A stretch of DNA of 64,000 nucleotides from Bostrychus sinensis. Lineage: Eukaryota; Chordata; Actinopteri; Gobiiformes; Eleotridae. The stretch lies in contig CM036241.1 of NCBI GenBank assembly GCA_020698575.1, positions 34,779,416-34,843,415 on the forward strand, in the 5' to 3' direction. Of this stretch, positions 53,201 through 56,705 are shown one piece after another; the first letter of the stretch is position 1; each line of letters begins with the position of its first letter. The notes beneath the pieces were generated by a model. The model had not been told where the DNA came from. It saw only the letters and a list, made by a program, of their open reading frames with translations, and searched no databases. The translations under genes were made by a program, and so were the position numbers.

Positions 53201-55342
53201 TCATCAATGAGAGTGCCACCTTCTGGCTGGTTCAAGTCATTGTGAGCATTTTCATCATCAGTAGTATCTGCTTTGACTGTGTCGTCAGAGCCAATGCTGT
53301 CCCCATCACTATTCAGTGTCTCCTCAACCTCCTCCACATGCTCTTCACCTCCAGTGTCACTGTCATTATGGCTGACCTCCGCTTCACATGCCTCCACACT
53401 GTCCTGACTGTCCTCTGTCAAACAGTGGAGGGTCTCGCTGTCCCCGTTGCTGTGAGCCAGGTCTCCGTTACTCAGGCTATGCGGACGCTTGGGCTTGGGG
53501 GCCACAGGAGGTTTAGGACCACGCACGGGGACACACGGCCCGGACATCAGCTTGGACTGCACTTTGATGGTCAGATGACTGCGGACCTTGGGTTGAGGAA
53601 CATGCAGTGGTGTTTGAAAATCTGTGTGAAGAGACCAGAGGGAAAAAAACATTACAATTGCTATAATGTTATCATTCGAGAACCAAAGTGTGTGTGGCAG
53701 AGGAAGCCCAGTCATGCTCAGCAGTCAGCGACCTGCACAACGCTGCACTGGACATTATCAGCAGGAAAAACAACAGAGCCACAGGGTACTTAGAGCAGGA
53801 ACAATAACACCGCGCTGTCTGGAAAAATTATACATACACACTCAACTTTTATTGTGGGTTTAAGTCTAACTAATAATTGGCTCATCAGATTCCCAAAGTC
53901 AGACCAAAATTTCTTTCTGACAACTTCATAAATCATTAACTGTGTTAGTGAGGCAGCAATAATGGAAATTATATACTATTTGTAATTATGCTCATTTATC
54001 ACTGCAGAAGAAGTCTAGTTGAGCAAAAATGTCTTGAACAGAAGTTTTTGAAATGTTGAAGTCATGTAACACACCCATACTTAACACACTGTGTACAGCC
54101 CTGCTCTCTTCCTGTTATTTAGTACCTGCCCTGACGCACATCCTATTAAACTCACAGTGCACCCTGGCTATCTCTGAATGTTTCTTAAGGGCTCTCTCTC
54201 GTGTTAGTCTTACTCTTCAGTTTGAGCATAAAAAAAAAAAAAAAAAAAATACATAAAAGTGTTGCTAATGATATAATGATAATTGTAGCTGTATAAGACT
54301 ATAAGTGCTTAACTTCTAAGACAGGATGTCCACTGGGGGAAGGACCCATCACTGCTCAAAGAACCTATAGGAGTCAACATTTTACAAATAGACTTCCTTC
54401 TTGCCATTCTTCCCTTCTCATAAAAACACCACACACAAACACACTTTTTTTTTTTTTTTTGCTAAACATGTCCTTTGAGTGTGTCAAAGAACAATAAAAC
54501 TGAGAGGGAAACACTGGCCCCAGTTTGACAAAGCACCCAACTCCAAACAACAGGATATGAATTATGCAACAAGAATTCAATTAAAACAAATCTTTTAAAA
54601 ACAAAGGAAGAGAATGACACTGGGATCTTGGCTGTACCAGGCTTCCAGGATATGATTTCAGATTGTGTCCTCACAAGTCACCATGAGCACAACAACACAT
54701 TTTCAACATGAAGTACAGATTCAGAGACCATATTGTATATAAGCAGTAGAAACTCATTTAGTGTATTATTAAATGAACAAGTGTTCATGAATACAACTAA
54801 AAATACAGAGTGCAATGACTAGGATTATAGCCTAATTCTGCTTTTGCTTGATTTTTTTTCCAAGATGAGTTTCACCAAGTAGAATTCTACTAAGGACCAA
54901 CTAATAGGCCTATGTTTCTGTATAAAAACAAACAAACGTGGCATAAGTGGCCTATTTTTTGAGACAAAATTATTTCCACGTTCATGGTTTTGGGCTACTG
55001 TTTTTTTTTTTTTTAATGAAACAAATAAATAAAAATCCACCTTCAATAATCCCTTGAGTAAAAATACATATGTCCACGTTTTGTCAGTTTATTTTTGATT
55101 CATAACTTTAAATGAATAAAGAGAATACATCTTGCCCAGATTATTGGCATGGCAATTAAAAGTAGGCTAAACGGTAAAATGAAGAATACGGCATGATTTT
55201 TAAATTTACTCCACTTCGCTTGTGTGTTTGCTGACGACCGCATGGAGAGGTTGTACCTTCCTCGGTTTGCAAAACACCGCAAAAGTTTGGACGCTAGTCT
55301 ACTGACATGGGGATAAAACATCTGGGACAAACCTGTGTTCAT
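4560..55342 (-). CDS. fgd5: fgd5 gene, coding span (21 exons, rebuilt by eye)
   Basis: FYVE, RhoGEF and PH domain containing 5, by family knowledge a guanine nucleotide exchange factor for Cdc42 that is prominent in endothelium. The assignment rests on the N-terminal RGPKPPVAPKPK motif, the GYVPETVPEETG block, the VDIPPPFELAYITK block, the DYENIPAMSGDYENIQIP repeat, and DH, PH1, FYVE and PH2 in that order. The paralogue FGD6 lacks the N-terminal blocks as I remember it. Coding exons on the minus strand: 55333-55342, 51035-53621, 39623-39740, 38057-38115, 37749-37779, 27277-27428, 26169-26325, 17418-17508, 16110-16160, 15863-15921, 15176-15247, 13609-13677, 8934-9017, 8773-8852, 8561-8658, 8330-8467, 6467-6569, 6241-6377, 5501-5629, 5043-5197 and 4560-4596. 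All junctions are GT-AG with matching phase except exon 15, which carries one extra base. Which teleost paralogue (a or b) this is cannot be told here. Confidence 0.93.
4892..4962 (+). pseudogene. tRNA-Glu(CTC)-like pseudogene
   Basis: 71 nt closely resembling eukaryotic tRNA-Glu. The acceptor stem TCCCTGG pairs with TCAGGGA, and the B box reads GATTCGATTCC. The CTC anticodon position is kept, but base 33 is A instead of T, the last anticodon-stem pair is A-C, and the T stem has lost a base. This points to a dead copy or a SINE head, not a working tRNA. Confidence 0.75.
5043..5197 (-). CDS. fgd5: fgd5 exon 20: PH2 domain
   Basis: Encodes DKVASESLPLQGFTVKLTER, then PDGEESSNVFHLYHKKTLYY and TFRADDPHTAR, plus AG of an arginine codon finished in exon 21. 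FHLYHKKTLxYxFxAxD is almost the same as in mammalian FGD5. The acceptor is TCCCTCAG and the donor GTCAGC. Reading through the donor gives a short false tail. Confidence 0.95.
5501..5629 (-). CDS. fgd5: fgd5 exon 19: start of PH2 domain
   Basis: Encodes VSLGVEGSTMSGTLQRRKKS, then KRKWKRLWFLLKDKVLYTFT and ARE, in phase 0 on both sides (129 nt). SGxLxRxKxxKxxWKxLWFxxKxKVLYT is the typical first half of the C-terminal pleckstrin homology domain of FGD proteins, with a strongly basic first loop. The acceptor is TTTCAG and the donor GTGAGG. Confidence 0.95.
5845..5915 (+). repeat. short dispersed block shared with 9143-9215
   Basis: Both read close to 'gaggcatctagtgcacactagtggcag', then '...tgccacacatcaaagtcctgacag'. 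One copy precedes a tRNA-Glu-like sequence by about 40 nt. Family unknown. Confidence 0.45.
5952..6023 (+). pseudogene. second tRNA-Glu(CTC)-like pseudogene
   Basis: 72 nt with an intact acceptor stem (TCCCTGG/TCAGGGA) and anticodon loop CTCTCAC. The D loop is damaged (GTGG replaced by AAAAG) and the T loop has C56 changed to G (TTGGATT). A block about 70-110 nt upstream (near 5845-5915) is shared with the sequence near 9140-9215 and loosely with 4790-4860, so these copies may belong to one dispersed repeat family. Confidence 0.75.
6241..6377 (-). CDS. fgd5: fgd5 exon 18: FYVE-PH2 linker
   Basis: Encodes GGSVSGACGNSSPRTHRASR, then PLSAVFQSLQPPSLWKSRKS and TISLNQ. The SAVFQS motif matches the SSVFQS motif of mammalian FGD5; the rest is low-complexity serine and proline linker. 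The acceptor TGTCTGTAG and donor GTAGGC fit phase 1 in and phase 0 out. Confidence 0.9.
6467..6569 (-). CDS. fgd5: fgd5 exon 17: second half of FYVE finger
   Basis: Encodes VVCRACSRNRYPLKYLKDRM, then AKVCDHCYSELRKR, plus one base. It supplies the remaining zinc ligands (CRAC and CDHC) and the (R/K)VC motif of the FYVE fold. CSRNxYPLKYLKDRMAKVCD is nearly identical to mammalian FGD5. The acceptor has a T-rich tract ending GAACAG; the donor is GTGAAT. Confidence 0.96.
6640..7695 (+). mobile_element. CR1/L2-like LINE, 3' part
   Basis: Reads NNLTLNTNKTKELLMDI, VERVSSFKYLGVHISEDFTW and then, after a frame break near 6898, LQRVVKTAAKITRTPLPSL and ending RTTRLKNSVRLLNR. This is the C-terminal third of a reverse transcriptase polyprotein of the type common in fish. 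The 3' tail has 'atttcattgta' and ends near 'cttgaatcttaaatcttgat' (7676-7695). It lacks the endonuclease and catalytic RT core, and stops and frameshifts show it is dead. Confidence 0.8.
7886..8259. mobile_element. hAT-like MITE with 8-bp target duplication
   Basis: 374 bp with inverted ends 5'-TAGGGCTG and CAGCCCTA-3'. Flanking 8-mers are ATCAGAAG (7878-7885) and ACCAGAAG (8260-8267), one mismatch. The interior repeats the phrase 'ggtatc' in both orientations. The 8-bp duplication and ends fit the hAT superfamily. It sits in the fgd5 intron between exons 16 and 17. Confidence 0.75.
8330..8467 (-). CDS. fgd5: fgd5 exon 16: linker and first half of FYVE finger
   Basis: Encodes AREKLWMALGEAAPVLVPVS, then HVMMCMNCTSDFSLTLRRHH and CNACGK, in phase 0 on both sides (138 nt). 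It carries the first zinc-binding cysteine pair (CMNC), the basic RRHHC motif that binds PtdIns3P in FYVE domains, and the third pair (CNAC). The usual upstream WxxD motif of FYVE domains is not present, as in mammalian FGD5. Donor GTCAGA. Confidence 0.95.
8561..8658 (-). CDS. fgd5: fgd5 exon 15: PH1 C-terminal helix, with a frame break
   Basis: Reads S-SIGEREDWFHTLSRAIADH-AAGLCTF, the WF-containing C-terminal helix of PH1, in the frame dictated by exon 14. In that frame a TGA occurs at 8564-8562, just before the donor. In the +1 frame the last bases read GGPCSE in phase 0 and join perfectly to exon 16 (AREKLW). The exon therefore holds one base too many (98 nt where 97 would fit), near 8579. 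This may be a sequencing or assembly error, a real indel allele, or a diverged splice arrangement. No alternative GT donor here restores the frame that I could find. Confidence 0.85.
8773..8852 (-). CDS. fgd5: fgd5 exon 14: PH1 domain
   Basis: Encodes VSKPALDNVQNCLRIEVSDI, then TITLSA, plus AG of a serine codon completed in exon 15. The acceptor is ACAAACAG and the donor GTGGCT. It is the middle strands of PH1. The match to mammalian FGD5 is moderate (VSRPVMEKV...LKIE...LMLSAS), but phases and neighbours are consistent. Confidence 0.9.
8934..9017 (-). CDS. fgd5: fgd5 exon 13: PH1 domain
   Basis: Encodes MNDIMLYTYPQQDGKYRLKN, then TLSLSGMK, in phase 0 on both sides (84 nt). It matches MNDVLLYTYPQKDGKYRLKN of mammalian FGD5. 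The acceptor is TTTATTAG and the donor GTAAAA. Confidence 0.94.
10620..10755 (-). repeat. dispersed SINE-like repeat
   Basis: Contains 'gggatcgacacaaattgtgggtggagttttttg', then a reverse B-box-like 'aattgaacccc'. The first part is shared with 60270-60310 and faintly with 27075-27100 ('cttggaaccggcacaat'). Confidence 0.45.
10926..11160 (-). repeat. family B MITE fragment (TTAAAGGRGCTATA ends)
   Basis: Starts 'ttaaaggagctataatata' and runs through 'ttactacaaaatgaaaaatagttgtgaggaatc', the reverse complement of the right half of the full copy at 26436-27003. The other end is missing. Confidence 0.6.
13609..13677 (-). CDS. fgd5: fgd5 exon 12: start of PH1 domain
   Basis: Encodes MFVKEGTLMKVSRKSRQPRH, then LFL, in phase 0 on both sides (69 nt). 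This is the first strands of the first pleckstrin homology domain, where basic residues (KVSRKSRQPRH) may contact phosphoinositides. The acceptor is TTGACAG and the donor GTAATG. Confidence 0.92.
13991..14515 (+). repeat. family A repeat, near-complete copy
   Basis: Starts 'ttaaaggttccg', followed by 'gctaaatcatcttatttgagcttttagccatgttatactg', and ends near 'aaaaagccttaaaaa'. The same family occurs at 29121-29745 and 30895-31309 (reverse), 32630-34722 (interrupted), 37083-37505, 56169-56488 and 56845-57311. Intact copies end 'gcataataggggaccttta', complementary to the start, so it is a MITE. Confidence 0.65.
15176..15247 (-). CDS. fgd5: fgd5 exon 11: DH-PH1 junction
   Basis: Encodes ENLLRLVHIEFSIKGKRDLL, then KPGR, in phase 0 on both sides (72 nt). 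Mammalian FGD5 has ENLQKLVHIEHSVRG followed by DLLQPGR at this point. The acceptor is TCAACAG and the donor GTAAGC. Confidence 0.93.
15497..15518. repeat. TG dinucleotide microsatellite
   Basis: Run of (TG)n inside the intron between exons 10 and 11, reading 'catgtgtgtgtgtgtgtgtgt'. Confidence 0.85.
15863..15921 (-). CDS. fgd5: fgd5 exon 10: end of DH domain
   Basis: Encodes A(split)ALVTVSEVADQANDNLKQG, ending in phase 0 before GTGAGC. The acceptor is TGTTGCAG. The ANDxMxQG pattern at the DH-PH junction is diagnostic for the FGD family. Phases match exons 9 and 11. Confidence 0.93.
16110..16160 (-). CDS. fgd5: fgd5 exon 9: DH domain, 51-nt exon
   Basis: Encodes D(split)YLNNLSPDSKEYEDTQ plus G, closely matching DYLNNLCPDSAEYDNTQ of mammalian FGD5. 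The acceptor is TTTACAG and the donor GTAAAC. It continues the GTPase-binding helix begun in exon 8. It lies just downstream, in transcript order, of the intron carrying an old local tandem duplication (16233-17320). Confidence 0.93.
16233..17320. repeat. old local tandem duplication with an insertion in the first copy
   Basis: Two imperfect direct copies. 16243-16310 matches 16928-16995 ('ccactggcctgctcaaga' region), and 16636-16930 matches 17060-17310 ('ataatatgctagctatctaattagctag' region). The offset changes from about 685 to about 424 bp, so roughly 260 bp was inserted in the first copy (about 16330-16595). The insert ends with 'catatggtaatatggtcaccctag', a terminus common in fish DNA transposons. 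Confidence 0.65.
17418..17508 (-). CDS. fgd5: fgd5 exon 8: DH domain, conserved region 3
   Basis: Encodes IRGTEEAEVPLKHQLLQV then IVRVLQYRMLLT plus one base. This is the DH conserved region 3 helix, the part of RhoGEFs that binds the GTPase switch regions, usually L-x-x-P-x-Q-R-I-x-x-Y-x-x-L-L. Here the proline is absent, as in mammalian FGD5, and the usual glutamine is valine (VIVRVLQY). The acceptor is CTTACAG and the donor GTAATG. Confidence 0.93.
18748..18945. repeat. inverted-repeat element
   Basis: The left arm 'ggtttaaaaagcagtcatctggacttg' and the right arm 'caagtccagatgacggctttttaaacc' are complementary over about 27 nt. The interior also has complementary 'aactggtaagagag' and 'cttaccagtt' segments. 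A related fragment is at 50030-50070. A common fish repeat of unknown mechanism. Confidence 0.65.
19903..21420 (-). mobile_element. L2-type LINE remnant with internal deletion
   Basis: Minus-strand segments in order are TRERYFSEIIIDCSNNSRVL; FPRALKTAVIKPLLKKSSLD with NNYWPISNLPKVLEKVVYQQ; WMRNNFLQLNTDKTEIIIFG; MYKSLHGLAPKYISDMLVPY; and LWNSLCDDVRQAS. These are the endonuclease-RT linker, RT motif 1-2 region and C-terminal region of an L2/CR1-like element. The catalytic YxDD region between the QQL and WMRNN segments is missing. The 3' end reads '...ctatacaaataaacttgccttgcc' on the minus strand, typical of L2. Confidence 0.82.
24140..25052. mobile_element. family C TIR transposon, copy 1
   Basis: The left end 'aaggtaagacacaccaaccc' is near-complementary to the right end 'ggtgtgtcccagcctt'. 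The interior shares long blocks with 40726-42211 ('gactgctctgtctcctc', 'caaggctacaagcta', 'ggccaatcagagtgctcc'). No transposase recognised, so probably non-autonomous and hAT-like. Confidence 0.65.
26169..26325 (-). CDS. fgd5: fgd5 exon 7: DH domain
   Basis: Completes the tryptophan codon, then EESPRMVDVILSHSEDFRVF, continuing to SPAFAGIVKKFE, and ends in phase 0 before GTAAGTG. The acceptor TTTTTTTACAG is strong. It matches the part of the FGD DH domain with the Y-x-x-Y/F-D-R segment and the REFE/KKFE helix. Length (157 nt) and phases fit the neighbouring exons. Confidence 0.94.
26436..27003. mobile_element. family B MITE, full copy
   Basis: 568 bp with ends 'ttaagggggctatattatgc' and 'gcatattatagctcctttaa', which are inverted repeats. 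Other copies or fragments lie at 10926-11160, 38821-39110, 47783-48537 and 50466-50835. It sits in the intron between exons 6 and 7. Confidence 0.7.
27277..27428 (-). CDS. fgd5: fgd5 exon 6: DH domain
   Basis: Encodes DFRSAVAEAVGEEGEPVLDE and on through LHKSLLLELEERISQ, leaving TG to complete a tryptophan codon in exon 7. The acceptor is GTGTAG and the donor GTAAGA. It covers the loop and conserved region 2 of the RhoGEF fold, and the ELEERI helix is a hallmark shared by FGD5 and FGD6. The residues here are somewhat closer to FGD6 than mammalian FGD5 is, which is common in the catalytic part, while the N-terminus decides the identity. Confidence 0.93.
27571..28218. repeat. degenerate 12-bp minisatellite
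   Basis: About 50 imperfect units of GGACTAAACCA(G) and GGGCTAAACCA(G) over about 650 bp, with variants such as GGACTTAAGCAA. It lies in the fgd5 intron between exons 5 and 6, only about 140 bp upstream (transcript sense) of exon 6. Nothing suggests it is coding: the units are 11-14 bp and drift in frame. Confidence 0.9.
29121..29745 (-). repeat. family A repeat, reverse copy
   Basis: Begins 'aaaccatattatgcttttt' and contains 'ttaagctaacagata', 'agaaggcggggtttcctgtg' and 'cagcatacagggttagttgaa', matching family A in reverse. It carries about 200 bp of extra sequence around 29270-29480 not seen in other copies. Confidence 0.6.
30895..31309 (-). repeat. family A repeat, reverse copy
   Basis: Ends 'gcataatttagcataataggggaccttta' at 31309, the intact terminus of the family. 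The left end is truncated near 'gagttcagacatgagaggagaatctcc', a phrase also present at 29430. Confidence 0.65.
32910..34463. mobile_element. 1554-bp TTAA-flanked TIR element inside a family A repeat
   Basis: The ends are inverted repeats: left AGTGCACATGACAGG-TTG (from 32910), right (reverse complement) AGTGCATATGATAGGGTTG. It is flanked by TTAA at 32906-32909 and 34464-34467. TTAA duplication is the piggyBac habit, but the ends do not begin with CC, so the superfamily is open. The interior is not AT-rich like the intron: 33420-33960 is GC-richer with CpGs, and there are exon-like segments at 33250-33294 and 33914-33980. No transposase seen. Confidence 0.75.
33914..33980 (+). CDS. exon-like ORF encoding a signal peptide, inside the TTAA element
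   Basis: ATG to a GT donor (GTAAAA at 33981): MCGAVGALTLLFVGITIGLQ, then CY, plus one base. It has a hydrophobic core and ends in LQCY at phase 1, like the first coding exon of many Ly6/uPAR secreted or GPI-anchored proteins (L-x-C-Y-x-C). A GC-richer segment lies upstream. No following cysteine-rich exon could be found downstream on the plus strand. It may be a captured gene fragment or chance. Confidence 0.25.
34735..34980 (+). repeat. tRNA-headed SINE-like element
   Basis: Head 'ggtggcagagtgattagcactgcctctcagcatagaggacatgggtttgattt', with A-box-like and B-box-like parts. The body is diverged and has no clear tail. Confidence 0.6.
35481..35797. mobile_element. Tc1/mariner-type MITE
   Basis: TA-flanked. 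The left end 'cactgaacaaaaatataaa' and the right end 'tttatatttttgttcagtg' are perfect inverted repeats over 19 nt. Longer internal arms are complementary ('tttgctcccatttttcatcagctgaactcaaagat' against '...atctttgagttcagttgatgaaaaatgggagcaaa'). Length 313 bp without the TAs, with no transposase. Confidence 0.9.
36335..36605 (-). repeat. tRNA-like dispersed repeat
   Basis: Contains 'attagtcttatatagcgcttttctaggccctcaaagtcactttaca'. It ends with a reverse tRNA-like segment 'cttcgggttagtgggcaagcgtctctaccgactgagctactgccac'. Typical of fish SINE-type repeats. Confidence 0.6.
37083..37505 (+). repeat. family A repeat
   Basis: Starts 'gattatgctaaatcaac' and ends 'gaaaagcataaattgtcccgttta'. It has a small internal deletion relative to the 13991 copy (missing the 'tctgataa...' part). 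It ends about 240 bp from exon 5. Confidence 0.65.
37749..37779 (-). CDS. fgd5: fgd5 exon 5: 31-nt microexon of DH domain
   Basis: Only 31 nt: one base completing a leucine codon, then HVGALKHLQE, ending in phase 0 before GTAAGC. The acceptor TTTTGTTTTCCAG has a strong pyrimidine tract. It continues the first DH helix, equivalent to the YVEMLQHLNL segment of mammalian FGD5. Simple ORF finding misses it because of its size, but phases on both sides agree and skipping it would break the frame. Confidence 0.9.
38057..38115 (-). CDS. fgd5: fgd5 exon 4: start of DH (RhoGEF) domain
   Basis: Encodes IDGRSRAFYIAKELVDSER plus two bases. The acceptor is CCAAG with a modest pyrimidine tract and the donor is GTAAGC. 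It corresponds to the first DH helix (conserved region 1) of FGD proteins, where an A-x-E-L-x-x-S-E-K/R pattern contacts the small GTPase. The neighbouring exons 3 and 5 splice to it in matching phases. Confidence 0.92.
38372..38412. repeat. TG microsatellite
   Basis: (TG)n with TCTG interruptions next to exon 4's upstream intron. Confidence 0.85.
38821..39110 (+). repeat. family B MITE, partial
   Basis: Starts 'gttaaaggggatatatttga' and contains 'aacagcattgctcgttttacaac' and 'gccatacaccgttttttggataaatgaatgagagcaga', as in the 50466-50835 copy. The right terminus is missing. Confidence 0.6.
39623..39740 (-). CDS. fgd5: fgd5 exon 3: linker to DH domain
   Basis: Starts after TTCAG with T, completing the serine codon split from exon 2, then reads AYTEPFPMGPTSAG... 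and ends SFDRL in phase 0 before GTAAGAA. The AYTEP motif directly after the exon-2 junction matches mammalian FGD5 at the same exon boundary. The TSEEEDG stretch resembles the SSEEED segment of the mammalian protein. It forms an acidic linker in front of the RhoGEF domain and has no fold of its own that I can see. Confidence 0.92.
40367..40710 (+). repeat. two adjacent SINE-like heads
   Basis: 40367-40510 ('ggcacagtgggagagtggttagtattcttgcctctcaac...') and 40555-40710 ('acacaatggcagagcggtttagtgctcctgcc...cgtgggcttgatcca') are separate tRNA-like heads of related SINEs, separated by about 45 bp. Confidence 0.65.
40726..42211. mobile_element. family C TIR transposon, copy 2, interrupted
   Basis: The left end 'aaggctaggacacatcaaccc' pairs with the right end 'ggtgtgacccagcctc'. 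It shares blocks with 24140-25052. It is split at 41043 by an hAT-like element; removing the insert and one ATTTTAxT copy restores the alignment '...ctattatattttagtctacacaaggctaca' to 'gtattatattttcatctgcacaaggctaca' of copy 1. Confidence 0.75.
41043..41860. mobile_element. 818-bp hAT-like element nested in family C
   Basis: Inverted ends CTAAGGATGTCC and GGACATCCTT, with further complementarity 'tgatcccgatc' to 'gatcggga'. Flanking 8-mers ATTTTATT (41035-41042) and ATTTTAGT (41861-41868) match at 7 of 8. No transposase ORF, so non-autonomous. Confidence 0.78.
42208..42300 (+). repeat. SINE 3' tail
   Basis: 'cttggataggctccagcc...gggataagtgaaagaagctaaatgaatgaatgaatga': the standard tail of the window's tRNA-SINE family, ending in (ATGA)n. 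The head is lost. Confidence 0.7.
42816..43512. mobile_element. hAT-like element with 8-bp target duplication
   Basis: 697 bp. The left end CAGTGG and right end CCACTG are followed inward by a shared inverted 'acaagggaagctga' and 'attatttaatgg'. Flanking 8-mers are GCAGGCAC (42808-42815) and GCAAGCAC (43513-43520). The open frame at 42893-43246 lies inside and shows no transposase motif. Confidence 0.8.
43771..44394. mobile_element. Tc1/mariner-like element, decayed
   Basis: Begins 'tactgcgtcaagaaaaagtatgtgaaccttttg' and ends 'caaaaggttcacatacacttgccactgta', inverted ends with terminal TA. The interior has 'ctggagccctggctcagacc' and 'gcaggcccaaatcatgatgttttctccacc', remnants typical of Tc1-like elements. 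No intact frame. Confidence 0.82.
44593..44715 (+). repeat. SINE 3' half
   Basis: 'ttgtctgtcactgtgtgacacgcgttgtccagggt...gctgggatgggctccagcc': body and tail of a tRNA-SINE without head. Confidence 0.6.
47783..48537. repeat. family B-related MITE
   Basis: Left end 'aggctatattatgtgaaattt', right end 'tgtgcaatatagtccctta', complementary as in family B. A T tract of about 29 bases lies at 48459-48487 inside it. Confidence 0.55.
50254..50292. repeat. AAAT tetranucleotide microsatellite
   Basis: About nine to ten tandem TAAA units. Confidence 0.9.
50466..50835 (+). repeat. family B MITE, partial
   Basis: Begins 'attaaaggggctatattata' and contains 'tagaacagcattgcacgttttacaaccttta' and 'ttttactacaaaatgaaaaatagctgtggg'. 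It ends about 200 bp from the donor of exon 2. Confidence 0.6.
51035..53621 (-). CDS. fgd5: fgd5 exon 2: acidic N-terminal region
   Basis: A single 2587-nt exon, open throughout. The acceptor is CACACAG ending at 53622 and the donor GT is at 51034-51033, leaving two bases of a serine codon. From the internal ATG (53547) it encodes residues 1-837: a proline-rich RGPKPPVAPKPK start, then about 400 residues very rich in Glu, Asp and Ser, predicted disordered. The GYVPETVPEETG block lies near residue 490, SSGSFSQR with VDIPPPFELAYITK near 590-620, a basic KKKKTSFKRFLALKFKRK stretch near 645, and tandem DYENIPAM/DYENIQIP tyrosine motifs near 770-785. The short blocks are the parts recognisable in mammalian FGD5; the acidic stretch between them matches in composition only. 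DYENI-type tyrosines could be phosphorylation or SH2-docking sites, which is inference. Confidence 0.95.
53622..55332 (-). other. fgd5 intron 1
   Basis: 1.7 kb between candidate exon 1 and exon 2. AT-rich, with a 20-base A tract at 54230-54249 and T tracts at 54447-54461 and 55001-55014. No other feature seen. Confidence 0.5.
55333..55342 (-). CDS. fgd5: fgd5 exon 1, candidate first coding exon (10 nt coding)
   Basis: ATG AAC ACA G, followed by a GT donor at 55332-55331. It has A at -3, a good initiation context. Joined to exon 2 the split codon becomes GAT and the frame stays open through 24 more codons (reading MNTDFQTPLHVPQ...) into the internal ATG at 53547. That internal ATG has a poor context (C at -3, T at +4), which favours this distal start. 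It would add 28 residues to the classical FGD5 start near RGPKPP. The surrounding sequence is GC-richer and promoter-like. No transcript evidence is available, so this exon could instead be untranslated leader or absent. Confidence 0.5.
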
Positions 55343-55384
55343 TGTGGGACATCATCATCCACGGCGTCCATCACTTCTCCTCAT
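55339..55384 (-). promoter_or_regulatory. two short upstream ORFs in the candidate fgd5 leader
   Basis: uORF1 runs 55384-55355 (9 codons plus stop). uORF2 runs 55371-55339 and reads MDAVDDDVPQ then TGA; its ATG has G at -3 and G at +4. The uORF2 stop overlaps the candidate main ATG as ATGA (55342-55339), an arrangement that permits termination-reinitiation. Their relevance depends on the transcription start lying upstream of 55384, which I cannot verify. Confidence 0.35.
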
Positions 55385-55700
55385 TTCGCCCCTGTTCCGT
55401 AACACCACCGACTCCTTTTAATGCGCAAAGTTAATCCAAGCGCGAGCACATGGCGTCAAGTAAAGTTGCAGAGGGAACGGTTACGGCTGAGCATGTCGTC
55501 CTTTTGTCCAGTGCCAGTGAAAGTCTACTTATGAGAGGCGCTTGTGTTTCCAGAGAAAGCAGCTGTCTGTGACTCGAGCCGGCGAGCATCTCCAGCGCAG
55601 TGGTGCTCGTTCACTCATTGGTGCGCTCCTCCGTGGAAACAGGGAGGTGCTGCGCGGCGCTTCCTGAGGCTGGACTGCAGCGGGGACCTGGAGAGCGTTT
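55385..55700 (-). promoter_or_regulatory. candidate fgd5 promoter
   Basis: A locally GC-richer, CpG-containing stretch directly upstream of the candidate first exon. A TATA-like ATTAAAAGG on the minus strand lies at 55422-55414, about 30 nt before a plausible start site near 55387. Upstream are GGAA cores (for example minus-strand CAGGAAGC near 55664-55671) and a GTGGAAACAGG segment on the plus strand near 55633-55643 that overlaps ETS-like and forkhead-like cores. Such motifs are expected for endothelial genes but are short and may be chance. Confidence 0.4.
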
Positions 55701-56168
55701 CCAAAACATCTCTTATGTATACTGCTTATAGGAAATGTTTACCATGTTTGCAAACGGAACATGAGAATACATAGTCACATACTATGGTAAATCAAAGTAC
55801 TTCAGGTCATAGACTTTACTGAAAAAACAGCAAAGACGCGAGAGACCAAACCTGCTTTAAGCAAAGTCGACTCTAAAATGAGTTTGTATTATGTAATAAA
55901 GAAATGAGCCTGTCCTAATCTCCAATGCAGTGGAGGACATCGACAGTAGGTCATTTGTTGTCGTTTGGGCAAATCTCATCTTGTTGGTCTTATGACAGAG
56001 CGTAAAATGGGCGGAGGTAGGCACTGTTGATTAAGACATAGACCTCTGTCAGCCCACAAGTGCATTCACAAGGAAGCAACATGGAAGCTGTAGTAATCCA
56101 ATGGTATTCAAATAAAATAAATAATAAATGCTTTAATTTATATTTTGGCAACAGTGGCAAAGTGGCTT
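55701..56168. other. upstream flank, nothing recognised
   Basis: Between the candidate promoter and the first upstream MITE. No reading frame, RNA gene or repeat that I can support. Confidence 0.5.
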
Positions 56169-56488
56169 AGAGGTTCCCTATTACTGCAACTCAAAAACAT
56201 ACCTGGAGTAGTATTTGGTTTTATTCACGGCATGCTTGAGTAAGCTCATTTATCTATCTGTTAGCATCTTGTTGCTAATTACCATGCTAAATAGCATTAT
56301 ATGCTCTGTGCATTCCCCATAGTTGCAACCAGGAGGCGCCAGGCAAGTAACACCTCCCTCAAAGAATATATTTTCCATATGTATACACTATATTAAGTTA
56401 TAAAACGTGAAATTATAATGCAAAGATGTTAATTATTTAGGTCAAGATTATTTCAAAAAGCCTGAAAAAAGCATAATAAGGGACCTTA
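56169..56488 (+). repeat. family A repeat, shortened
   Basis: 'aggttccctattactgcaactcaaaaacatacctggagtag...' ending 'aaaaaagcataataagggacctta'. Both termini are present, with the internal middle deleted. Confidence 0.65.
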
Positions 56489-56705
56489 ATGTGTTCGCCT
56501 ACGAGGATCAGCGGTTCAACCCTCGCTCAAAGAGCACTGTCATTGTGTTCCTGGGCGAGACACTTCACCCACAACGCTTACTCCAGTCACAGTATGTGGC
56601 TGGTTGTGACATGAAGGGTATCAGGTGTAAAAACCTGACAAATCACTGTGTGACTGGTTTGCTGTGGTGATCCTAAATAAAAAAAGGGAGCAGCTGAAAC
56701 GACAC
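56488..56705 (+). repeat. SINE-like repeat
   Basis: 'gttcgcctacgaggatcagcggttcaaccctcgctc...gtgttcctgggcgagacacttcaccc...ggtttgctgtggtgatcctaaataaaaaaagggagcagctgaa': a recognisable fish tRNA-SINE body, followed by an A-rich tail to about 56810. Confidence 0.65.

Noticed and set aside
53242..53793. 183-codon plus-strand frame opposite the start of exon 2
   Set aside because: Shadow frame: the minus strand carries the FGD5 N-terminus, and the plus frame crosses the exon 2 splice acceptor.
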